Source: CAYXVU01 sp964468725
GTDB lineage: Bacteria; Acidobacteriota; Blastocatellia; UBA7656
Length of the DNA: 8,901 bases
NCBI GenBank assembly: GCA_964468725.1
Contig: CAYXVU010000246.1
Span: forward strand, 1 to 8,901
Direction of reading: 5' to 3'
Under the pieces are notes generated by a model, which made no database searches, was not told the origin of the DNA, and was given only the letters and a program-made list of their open reading frames with translations. The position numbers were made by a program, and so were the translations under genes. Each line of letters begins with the position of its first letter. Position 1 is the stretch's first letter. This document shows, in pieces, positions 1 to 6,001 of the stretch.

Positions 1-221
1 GCCTTGGACATAGCTCATCCAATCGGTCATTGAGCACATAACTCCTCAAGGCCAATCTTGCATCCGCTCTATCCTCGCTCCATCGCATTCCCGCCTGCTT
101 GCCTCGCCCACTCACCATCGGCTTGCAGGTTGCTTCTACGGCTCCACTCCCTACCGCCAGCCCTACCATATCCGCAAGTTCATAACAGGCTCTACTCGGA
201 TTTCGCGCACCCCTTACTGAC
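1..221. other. Gene-free left edge
   Basis: No coding region is convincing here. A plus-strand reading frame starting at 58 runs into the 3' end of the neighbouring minus-strand gene, has a low-complexity Pro/Leu/Ser composition and no ribosome binding site, so I leave it out. The first 52 bases contain an imperfect inverted repeat: GCCTTG at 1-6 pairs with CAAGGC at 47-52, and GCTCA at 13-17 pairs with TGAGC at 31-35. No T-tract follows it on either strand, so I do not call it a terminator. The rest is pyrimidine-rich on the plus strand, like the other spacers in this window. Confidence 0.5.
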
Positions 222-2051
222 TCACTTCTTGATTTTGCTTTCGACCAATGCAATGAAGCGTTCTAGGATTTCGCTGCGTCGTTTTTTTGCCTTGAGCGCG
301 TCTGCCTGCTCGTCATGCTGAATCTCGGTTTCGATTATCCTGCGGTACAAGAGGTCTTCCCCTTCGATGAACTCTCGTTGCAACTCCGTCACTTCATCGT
401 CATCAAGCGCATTGCCCAAACACCGTACCAACCGCCACACCGATTCATCCTCGCTGTTCTGAAGTTGCTTGAGGTGAGACAACAAAAAAGGAACGAGGCG
501 AGCATCCTTCAACTGTAAGGCAAACTCTACAAGGCCATAATGGATGTCTTCGGCTTTCTGAGCGTTGAAGAGAAAGATCAGCGCGCGCTCTTTTTGCTCT
601 GCCGTCAGTCGCGCTACGGCTCTGGCCACATCGCTCAGGGACTCTTCATCCGACGCGGATTCCAACTCACCGGCGCTCAGAAGCAGTTCGGTTGTCTCGC
701 CCTCCGGTTCACCTTCGCTTGCTGCTTGCGTCTCGCCGGTTTCGCTGGCGGTTTGTTCTTCAGTTGAATTGTCGTCCTCCGCCACTTCAGAACGCTCGGC
801 CTCTTTTGCCTGTGCCTCTCTGTGATAGCGCAACGTGCGTGCGCCGTCGGCCAGTTCGCTTGCTCCTTCATCGCGCGTCGCCTCTTCTTCAACGCAGCGC
901 ACCAGCCACTCAGCCAGTCGCTCATCCTCCGGTTTTTCGGCATCGAGCATGTCACTCAGCTCTTCGAGGCGTTCGGTATAGAGCTTCAACTCGGCAGCCG
1001 TAAGCTTCTTGATGCCCTCATCCCAGCCTAACGGCTCATACCCATCGAGCAGCCCGTCTCTGGACTCCCGGCGTTGCAAAAAAGCGAGAACCCTGTCGCC
1101 TTCAGCGAAGTTGATCTCCCGGCTTTGGTCATAGCTTTCATAGAAGTAGACCTCCGACTTCTCTGCGCTTTTGAGCGTCCGAGTGATTGCGAGCTTCACG
1201 GTTGCCGAATCCTCATCCTTGCTCCCTTTTCGCAGGGTGATGCGCTCGACGGTGGCAATCACGACGCGATCACTCTTCACATAAAGCTCGTGCAACGGCG
1301 TTGCCCGGTAAACAAAGACCCCGCTCAAAGTATCAATCGCGGCAGATCGCAAGGTAACATCCATCTGCTTTTGCTTGCCCGCCTGCACACTGATGGCGTG
1401 ACGGGTGTGGGAGTCAAAGCCCGCAGCTTCGACTTTGAAGATGAAGACCCCCGCAGGCAGATTCTCGATGCAAAATTCCCCTTGCTCATTGGTGATGACG
1501 CGCCACACTTCATTGGTGCTTTCGTTAATCAATCGCACCTGTGCGCCACCGATCTGTTTGGCAATGATACGGCGGTTAGCGGTGTCAATCTGATACCCCT
1601 GAACCCTACCCGCGACGCTGGCCGTTCCGCCTTGCGGATTGGCTTTCGGGTTGCTCTCCGCCTCCGTAGAGAGCACCACGGCAAGCGGGTCGGCAGCCGG
1701 TTGCGCTTGCGCTGCGATAGTTGGGCTGAGGGACAACACCGCAGAGACGATGGCGCTGGCAATCAGCGAAGGGCGGCGATGGATCAGTTGATCGAGTACC
1801 GGCAAGCTTTCGCATACGCTATCCGCTGTCAGCGTTTTGCCATCCGCAGTTTTCGTAATGCGCGCGCACAGTTGTCCGTGTGTGGCGTTGATGAGCCGAT
1901 CAATCTCAATGCTGGTCAAGGCTGCGAAGTTGTAGACCTGTTTATTGCACTCTTTGCAAAAACGCGTCCGCTCATCACCCGTCATGTATTCCCATGCGAC
2001 CGAGCAGGGTTGAACGATGCGGGCAAAATCGAGTCGCTCTTTTTTCGCCAT
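222..2051 (-). CDS. Cys-rich head / carboxypeptidase regulatory-like domain protein, membrane or exported
   Basis: A 609-aa protein of unknown function with a recognisable domain order. Residues about 14-66 form a Cys-rich head (C16, C32, C35, C62, C80; motif RFCKECNK and later LCAR). Similar heads occur in Bacteroidota and Acidobacteriota proteins, and the C-x2-C spacing suggests metal binding, which is inference. HRRPSL then leads into a hydrophobic stretch at about 95-115 ending in AAQAQ, which resembles a TM anchor or an internal signal sequence with an A-x-A cleavage site. Residues about 144-235 are a carboxypeptidase regulatory-like beta-sandwich (SVAGRV, GAQVRL, TNEQGEF, LPAG, AAGF). 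Residues 244-345 are a beta-rich region of unknown type. An acidic Glu/Ser-rich linker (about 410-475) leads to a helical, HEAT-like tail ending in a Lys-rich stretch. The ATG start is supported by GGAGGA seven bases upstream. The domain calls are fairly firm; a cellular role cannot be given. Confidence 0.85.
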   Translation of the reverse strand: MAKKERLDFARIVQPCSVAWEYMTGDERTRFCKECNKQVYNFAALTSIEIDRLINATHGQLCARITKTADGKTLTADSVCESLPVLDQLIHRRPSLIASAIVSAVLSLSPTIAAQAQPAADPLAVVLSTEAESNPKANPQGGTASVAGRVQGYQIDTANRRIIAKQIGGAQVRLINESTNEVWRVITNEQGEFCIENLPAGVFIFKVEAAGFDSHTRHAISVQAGKQKQMDVTLRSAAIDTLSGVFVYRATPLHELYVKSDRVVIATVERITLRKGSKDEDSATVKLAITRTLKSAEKSEVYFYESYDQSREINFAEGDRVLAFLQRRESRDGLLDGYEPLGWDEGIKKLTAAELKLYTERLEELSDMLDAEKPEDERLAEWLVRCVEEEATRDEGASELADGARTLRYHREAQAKEAERSEVAEDDNSTEEQTASETGETQAASEGEPEGETTELLLSAGELESASDEESLSDVARAVARLTAEQKERALIFLFNAQKAEDIHYGLVEFALQLKDARLVPFLLSHLKQLQNSEDESVWRLVRCLGNALDDDEVTELQREFIEGEDLLYRRIIETEIQHDEQADALKAKKRRSEILERFIALVESKIKK

Positions 2052-2058
2052 AGTCGTC

Positions 2059-2064
2059 TCCTCC
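2059..2064 (-). promoter_or_regulatory. Strong ribosome binding site of the 609-aa gene
   Basis: The minus strand reads GGAGGA seven bases before the ATG at 2051. It is one of the best Shine-Dalgarno matches in the window and fixes this start. It also suggests that the gene is translated independently of the transporter gene 289 bp upstream. Confidence 0.75.
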
Positions 2065-2127
2065 GAAAGCGGTTAGCAACGAGTTGCTTTGATAGGCAAG
2101 AAGGGCTTGTCCGAGACACACAATTCT

Positions 2128-2156
2128 CAGATAGGAGTATCAGATCAAATCATCAA
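2128..2156 (-). promoter_or_regulatory. Weak candidate sigma70-type promoter for the 609-aa gene
   Basis: On the minus strand TTGATG (2156-2151) is followed by a 17-base spacer and TATCTG (2133-2128), about 77 bases before the start codon. The spacing is ideal, but the boxes match consensus at only 4/6 and 3/6 positions. The location in a 289-bp spacer ahead of a gene with a strong ribosome binding site fits a promoter. The sequence match alone would be common by chance. Confidence 0.2.
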
Positions 2157-2340
2157 CCGAAGAATCCGATGGCTCGGCGCGCAAGCCGCGACCACTGAAT
2201 TGTGCGATTCGATCTTTACTTTCTTGCTATGGGATGGCACGGGGATTTTTATCGGTTTGAACAAGCGTTTTCGCCTGCTCGCAACAAAGAACAGCGAAAG
2301 GAAATGATCTTGCGAAATAAATGATGGCAGGTGTCAAAGA

Positions 2341-3729
2341 TTAAGGGCGCGCAGCCATCCACTCTTTCAAGCGTTCGAGGCTCTTACGAAACGGTTTCAG
2401 ACCGAGCCATAACAACAGGCTGGAACCGATGTGCGCGACCGTTGCGACGATCAGCAGCGAGTATCTCAACCTGCTCTTATCGTGAAAGACATCATCTGTA
2501 ACCACTGCCACCGCCGTCGGCCCTAAACCTAAACCGATGAGATTGACGACGAAGAGATAGACTGCCGATGCCTGCCCGCGCATCTCATTGGGCATGATCT
2601 GCTGGATCGCCGCCGGAGCGACTCCGAAGGGCGCGCTGGCCAGAAATGCTGCCGGAATCAGAAAGGCGATGGATAGGCTCGCCGTCGGCATAATCGGATA
2701 AAACATACCGAAGGCAAACCACAACAACGAAACGAGCAACCCGACTCGCATCGTTGCATCTTCTTTGCCGCGCGCGGCCATCCAGTCTGCCAGCCTGCCG
2801 CCTGCGACGATGCCTAACGTGCTGAAGATCGCCACAATCGCCCCGTAGACGATACCGGCGCGCGCCGCCGACCAGCCGTAGGTACGCTCAAAGAATTGGG
2901 GAATCCAAGCTGTCGAACCATACGACGAAAAGGAGAGCAATGCGAAGCCGACCGTGTGGCAAAAGAAGGTAGCTTTGTTTTTGAGGATGTAGGCATACAC
3001 TTCGCCGAGCGGAATCTGTTTCGTCTTCAAACTGCCGTCCGCCGCCTTCACCATCCGTGCTCCGCGACGCAGCGGTTCGCGCACCGTGTACATCAACAGC
3101 GCCAGCAACATACCGGGCAAGCCGACGATGAAAAAGATCACTTGCCAGGATCGGATTTCGCCGATCATGGGCAACTGCCAGCTTGCTTGTCCAGTAGCCA
3201 ACCCGACGACGGTACCTCCCAACAGCAGCGCCAGCCCGCCTCCCAGATAGATGCCCATCGAATAGACGCTCATCGCCGTTGCGCGCTTCTCTTTCGGAAA
3301 GTAGTCGGTGATGAGCGAATAGGCCGCTGGTGACAGACTCGCTTCTCCCACTCCGACTCCCATGCGATACAAAAGCAACTGCATAAAGTTACGCGCCAAC
3401 CCACATCCGGTCGTCATCAAACTCCAAAAGATAAAGCCGACTGCGATGATCGTGCGCCGACTCTTGGCATCCGCCAACCGTCCGAGCGGAATGCCGAAGA
3501 AGGTATAAAAGACTGCAAAACTGAAACCAATCAGCAGGCTCACCTGCGTGTCGGTAATACCCAAATCGTGTTGAATCGGCGTAATCAATAAGTTGAGAAT
3601 CTGCCGGTCAATGAACGAGAAGATGTAGACAAACGTCAGCACGCCGACGACGTACCACGCATAGCCGGATGATGGATACGGCTCTTCTTCAATAGACGAG
3701 GAGGGCACAGGTTGGGTTTCCGTAGCCAA
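2341..3729 (-). CDS. Spinster-like MFS transporter
   Basis: A 462-aa major facilitator superfamily permease of the inner membrane, the usual length for a 12-helix carrier. TM1 (about 25-46) carries FSFIDRQ with D41-R42. The loop between helices 2 and 3 has the MFS motif A variant GRLADAKSRR (83-92). The helix-4/5 region has YRMGVGVGEA (121-130) followed by SLSPAAYSLITDYFP, the signature of the spinster-like bacterial family. A soluble N-terminal tail (1-24) is rich in Ser, Pro and Glu. A charged central loop (about 218-240) divides the two six-helix halves. The substrate cannot be told from sequence: family members have been linked to lipids, sugars and organic acids. Translation starts at TTG, chosen because AGGAG lies nine bases upstream and no ATG occurs before the conserved TM1. 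Its position after the MBL hydrolase gene may reflect a shared substrate, but the 202-bp gap makes that weak. Confidence 0.93.
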   Translation of the reverse strand: MATETQPVPSSSIEEEPYPSSGYAWYVVGVLTFVYIFSFIDRQILNLLITPIQHDLGITDTQVSLLIGFSFAVFYTFFGIPLGRLADAKSRRTIIAVGFIFWSLMTTGCGLARNFMQLLLYRMGVGVGEASLSPAAYSLITDYFPKEKRATAMSVYSMGIYLGGGLALLLGGTVVGLATGQASWQLPMIGEIRSWQVIFFIVGLPGMLLALLMYTVREPLRRGARMVKAADGSLKTKQIPLGEVYAYILKNKATFFCHTVGFALLSFSSYGSTAWIPQFFERTYGWSAARAGIVYGAIVAIFSTLGIVAGGRLADWMAARGKEDATMRVGLLVSLLWFAFGMFYPIMPTASLSIAFLIPAAFLASAPFGVAPAAIQQIMPNEMRGQASAVYLFVVNLIGLGLGPTAVAVVTDDVFHDKSRLRYSLLIVATVAHIGSSLLLWLGLKPFRKSLERLKEWMAARP

Positions 3730-3738
3730 AATAGTCTT

Positions 3739-3743
3739 CTCCT
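3739..3743 (-). promoter_or_regulatory. Ribosome binding site fixing the TTG start of the MFS gene
   Basis: The minus strand reads AGGAG (within CAGGAGAAG) nine bases upstream of the TTG at 3729-3727. Because the start codon is not ATG or GTG, this site is the main evidence for the N terminus. An ATG start further in would remove part of the membrane domain. Confidence 0.7.
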
Positions 3744-3796
3744 GTGATTGATTTTCGACGTGGTCTTTTGTCGGTTTCCGATTTTTGCTTACCGGT

Positions 3797-3833
3797 TGAC
3801 CGTTGAAACCTGAAGGCCGCAGGTTAGCGGTCA
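3797..3833. other. Two-part hairpin between the MBL and MFS genes
   Basis: Two nested perfect stems: TGACCG (3797-3802) pairs with CGGTCA (3828-3833), and inside it AACCTG (3807-3812) pairs with CAGGTT (3820-3825). They are separated by a small internal loop (TTGA against AG) and closed by a 7-base loop. That gives 12 paired bases about 70 nt upstream of the MFS start in transcription order. The minus strand continues into an A-rich stretch, not a T-tract, so it is not a standard intrinsic terminator. It could be an mRNA processing or stability element, or a REP-like repeat. Confidence 0.4.
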
Positions 3834-3877
3834 GCCAACCTGGATGAGAGGATCGCCGCCCGCGCGTTCTCTCTCCA

Positions 3878-3928
3878 TCACCTATTCACCCGCTCACCTC
3901 TGCATCGCCGCCATCTCTTCACCTCTGC
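3878..3928. repeat. Short direct repeats (TCACC units)
   Basis: On the plus strand TCACC occurs at 3878, 3886 and 3894, exactly eight bases apart, and again at 3919. The 10-mer TCACCTCTGC is repeated exactly at 3894-3903 and 3919-3928. On the transcribed minus strand this reads as a purine-rich GGTGA series just downstream of the MBL stop codon. It looks like a degenerate simple-sequence repeat. Confidence 0.5.
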
Positions 3929-3931
3929 CGG

Positions 3932-4894
3932 TCACACGCAGCAGAGTCCGGCATCATCCTCAGCGTGCGATTCCAACTTCACCTTGAATTGCTGCATGCC
4001 GACAAAAGTTTTCACCGCATCGAGCGGTTGCTCCAACTCGTTGCGAAACTCCTGATAGAGTCGCATGACATTGGGCAAGATGCGTTCTGGCTCGCGCCAC
4101 CGAGCATAGATGCCCAGTTGAATGTCATGCGCCGCTTCGAGTTCGCTCAGTCCGGCGGTGAAGCGTTTCTGCGCTTCCCGACGAATGAATTGCAAGTAAT
4201 CGCGCATGGCGCGCAATTCTCGCTTCGTTCCTACTTGCCCGTGCCCCGGCACAATGGTTTCGACATCCATTTTGAGAATGCGGTTAGCGACTTTGATCCA
4301 ATTGCCGACATGGCCTTGAAACGCCAGCGGCGTGACGTAATGGAAGGCGATGTCGCCTGCGAACAAAACTCTCTCCTTCGGCAGGTGCACAAGCGCGTCG
4401 CCGAAGGTATGCGCCGCGCCAGGATGGTGCAATTCGATAGTGCGGCTCGCTTGGTGCAATGTCAGCCGATCTGTGAAGGTTACGGCGGGAGCCGCAACTT
4501 TGAGCTTGTCGAATTCCGCGCCGAAGCGCGGCATCACCTGTTTGAGCAGGTCGGCGGGCACGCCCGTGCGAATGATCTCGTCGCGGGCGCGCGTGTGACT
4601 GATGATTTGCGAATCCCGAAAGAAGTGATTGCCGCCGGTGTGGTCAATGTGATGATGGGTGTTGATGAGTTTGCTAATCGAGTGCTGCGAGACCTTCTTA
4701 ATCGCCGCGCGAAAGCGGCGCGTCATCGAGGGAACCATCAGCGCATCAACGGCAATGGCCGAGTCTCGATCAACGATCAGTCCGGCATTGCTCACGCCGA
4801 ACTCGCCATGGGCTTGCACATAGGCAAAGACATTATGCGCGACTTCTTGCAACTCCGTCTTCCAGGTCGCAGGAGTGATGAAATGTCCGCTCAT
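3932..4894 (-). CDS. Metallo-beta-lactamase-fold metal-dependent hydrolase
   Basis: A 320-aa enzyme with the full set of MBL-fold metal ligands. The H-x-H-x-D-H motif is THHHIDH with H80, H82, D84 and H85. A third-site His lies in GAAHTFGD (H162), the bridging Asp in FAGD (D181), and the last His in VPGHGQ (H218). This order predicts a two-zinc (or iron/zinc) hydrolase. The C-terminal helical extension after about 225 is ordinary for stand-alone members. No N-terminal signal peptide is visible, so it is probably cytoplasmic. The superfamily covers thioesters such as glyoxalase II substrates, lactones, beta-lactams and phosphoesters, and the substrate cannot be chosen from sequence alone. Its place downstream of a thiolase and a dehydrogenase makes a thioester or lactone conceivable, but that is inference. 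The ATG start has only a weak GGTGG close upstream. The protein ends in an unusual Cys-Cys-Val. Confidence 0.92.
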   Translation of the reverse strand: MSGHFITPATWKTELQEVAHNVFAYVQAHGEFGVSNAGLIVDRDSAIAVDALMVPSMTRRFRAAIKKVSQHSISKLINTHHHIDHTGGNHFFRDSQIISHTRARDEIIRTGVPADLLKQVMPRFGAEFDKLKVAAPAVTFTDRLTLHQASRTIELHHPGAAHTFGDALVHLPKERVLFAGDIAFHYVTPLAFQGHVGNWIKVANRILKMDVETIVPGHGQVGTKRELRAMRDYLQFIRREAQKRFTAGLSELEAAHDIQLGIYARWREPERILPNVMRLYQEFRNELEQPLDAVKTFVGMQQFKVKLESHAEDDAGLCCV

Positions 4895-5031
4895 AGACCA
4901 CCAATCCGAGCTATGGATTTCACGACTCTTGGCCTCTGAATGCGAAAGCCGAGGCCGTGAGCCAACCCCATTCAGGTCGAGAAGAAAAACTCAGTTGAGC
5001 ACGGCTCCCATCCATTTGGTCGGAAGCGATG

Positions 5032-5064
5032 CGGTGCGCCGGTTGGGGAAAGACCGGCGCACCG
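5032..5064 (-). terminator. Perfect 12-bp hairpin just after the dehydrogenase stop codon
   Basis: CGGTGCGCCGGT (5032-5043) and ACCGGCGCACCG (5053-5064) are perfect inverted copies with a 9-base loop. The hairpin starts six bases after the TAA of the short-chain dehydrogenase gene, where a terminator would sit. Ten of the 12 pairs are G-C. The minus strand continues with CATCGCTTCC, so the T-tract of a classical intrinsic terminator is missing. It may act as a U-independent terminator, a pause site or a 3' end protecting the upstream mRNA. Either way it probably separates thiolase/dehydrogenase expression from the MBL gene. Confidence 0.55.
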
Positions 5065-5070
5065 TGACGA

Positions 5071-5838
5071 TTATTTCGGCGACATGCGCAAAGCGCCATC
5101 GAGGCGAATAACTTCACCGTTGAGCATTTCGTTTTCGATGATATGTTTGGCTAACGCTGCGTACTCGCTCGGCTGACCGAGCCGTGAAGGAAAAGGAACT
5201 TGCTGACCGAGCGATTGACGAACCGGCTCCGGCAACGCGCCAAGCAGAGGCGTATCGAATATGCCGGGCGCGATGGTGACGACGCGAATGCCAAGTCTCG
5301 ACAGATCGCGCGCCGCCGGAAGCGTCAGCCCGACAATCGCGCCTTTCGAAGCCGAATAAGCAACCTGCCCGATCTGCCCGTCGAATGCCGCAATCGAAGC
5401 GGTGTTGATGACGACGCCGCGCGATTCGCCTTCCGCTGCCGGTTGCTGCGCCATCTGCGCGGCGGCCAGTCTGAGCACATTGAAAGTGCCGATCAGGTTG
5501 ACGCGAATGATGCGTTCGAACGAAGCCAATGTGTGCGGCCCTTCTTTGCCGACAACCTTTTCTGCCGTGCCGATGCCCGCGCAGTTGATCGCGCCATGCA
5601 GCGCTCCGAAAGCCGTGACGGCATGGTTGACGGCGTTTTGCACGCTGCTTTCATCGCTCACATCAGTCTTCACGAAGACGGCGTTAGCGCCGATTTCGCT
5701 TGCCGTCTTTTCGCCTGTCTCAGCGTTGATGTCGGCAATGATGAGGTTAGCGCCTGAAGCGCCGAGCAGTTTCGCGGTCGCGCCGCCGAGTCCCGAACCG
5801 CCCCCGCTCACCAAAAATGTTTTTCCTTTTATTTCCAT
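5071..5838 (-). CDS. Short-chain dehydrogenase, HSD10-like 3-hydroxyacyl-CoA dehydrogenase type II
   Basis: A 255-aa classical SDR, the normal length for the family. It has the Rossmann nucleotide motif SGGGSGLG (11-18), with an acidic residue (D37) at the end of beta-2 predicting NAD(H) preference, then D60-V61, NCAG (86-89) and N115. The catalytic Ser is S149, and Y162 and K166 lie in YSASK. The C-terminal part carries APGIFDTPLL, VPFPSRLG and NGEVIRLDGA. From known family features these closely resemble human and bacterial type II 3-hydroxyacyl-CoA dehydrogenase (HSD17B10), more specific than a generic SDR. The expected reaction is NAD-dependent oxidation of (S)-3-hydroxyacyl-CoA or 2-methyl-3-hydroxybutyryl-CoA to the 3-keto form, in the cytoplasm. 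The thiolase that would cleave this product lies 163 bp upstream on the same strand. AAGGGA nine bases before the ATG supports the start. Confidence 0.93.
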   Translation of the reverse strand: MEIKGKTFLVSGGGSGLGGATAKLLGASGANLIIADINAETGEKTASEIGANAVFVKTDVSDESSVQNAVNHAVTAFGALHGAINCAGIGTAEKVVGKEGPHTLASFERIIRVNLIGTFNVLRLAAAQMAQQPAAEGESRGVVINTASIAAFDGQIGQVAYSASKGAIVGLTLPAARDLSRLGIRVVTIAPGIFDTPLLGALPEPVRQSLGQQVPFPSRLGQPSEYAALAKHIIENEMLNGEVIRLDGALRMSPK

Positions 5839-5886
5839 GTTGTGCTGTCCCTTCGTAAAAGATAGTTATTCGTTATCAGGAATGGA

Positions 5887-5904
5887 TTGAGGGTTGAGGG
5901 TTGA
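5887..5904. repeat. Tandem 7-bp repeat (TTGAGGG)
   Basis: TTGAGGG is repeated at 5887-5893 and 5894-5900, with a partial third copy TTGA to 5904 and a related ATGAGGG shortly after. It lies in the 163-bp spacer between the thiolase and the dehydrogenase. It is short and could vary by slippage; no function is evident. Confidence 0.45.
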
Positions 5905-6001
5905 AAAATGAGGGAGTGACGAGAAGAAACGGAAGGCGAGCGGGCAGCAACCTTCTCCTCATCCCCTTCGGTCTTCGACCTCCAACCGTGACTTCAATCG
6001 C

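Larger units (their letters stand above)
2052..2340. other. Intergenic spacer between the transporter and the 609-aa gene
   Basis: This 289-base spacer separates the stop codon of the MFS gene from the start of the 609-aa gene. It is more A+T-rich than the flanking genes. It holds the ribosome binding site and weak promoter candidate listed separately. An 8-bp inverted repeat is also present (CACAATTC at 2119-2126, GAATTGTG at 2197-2204), but its 70-base loop makes it poor evidence of structure. I see no T-tailed terminator after the transporter and no credible small gene. Confidence 0.45.

Noticed and set aside
1074..2198. Long plus-strand open frame (374 codons) opposite the 609-aa gene
   Set aside because: It lies antisense to a gene with recognisable domains and a strong ribosome binding site. 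Its translation shows no motif, and it probably reflects codon bias of the real gene.
2119..2204. 8-bp inverted repeat CACAATTC/GAATTGTG in the spacer before the 609-aa gene
   Set aside because: The arms are 70 bases apart and short enough to occur by chance; there is no evidence of an operator or terminator.
3965..4939. Plus-strand open frame (324 codons) opposite the MBL gene, slightly longer than that gene
   Set aside because: The minus strand carries the complete set of MBL metal ligands. The plus-strand product has no recognisable motif or ribosome binding site, so it is an antisense shadow.
4931..4956. GGCCTC/GAGGCC 6-bp hairpin upstream of the MBL gene
   Set aside because: The stem is short with a 14-base loop and no T-tract or supporting context, so it is within chance expectation.
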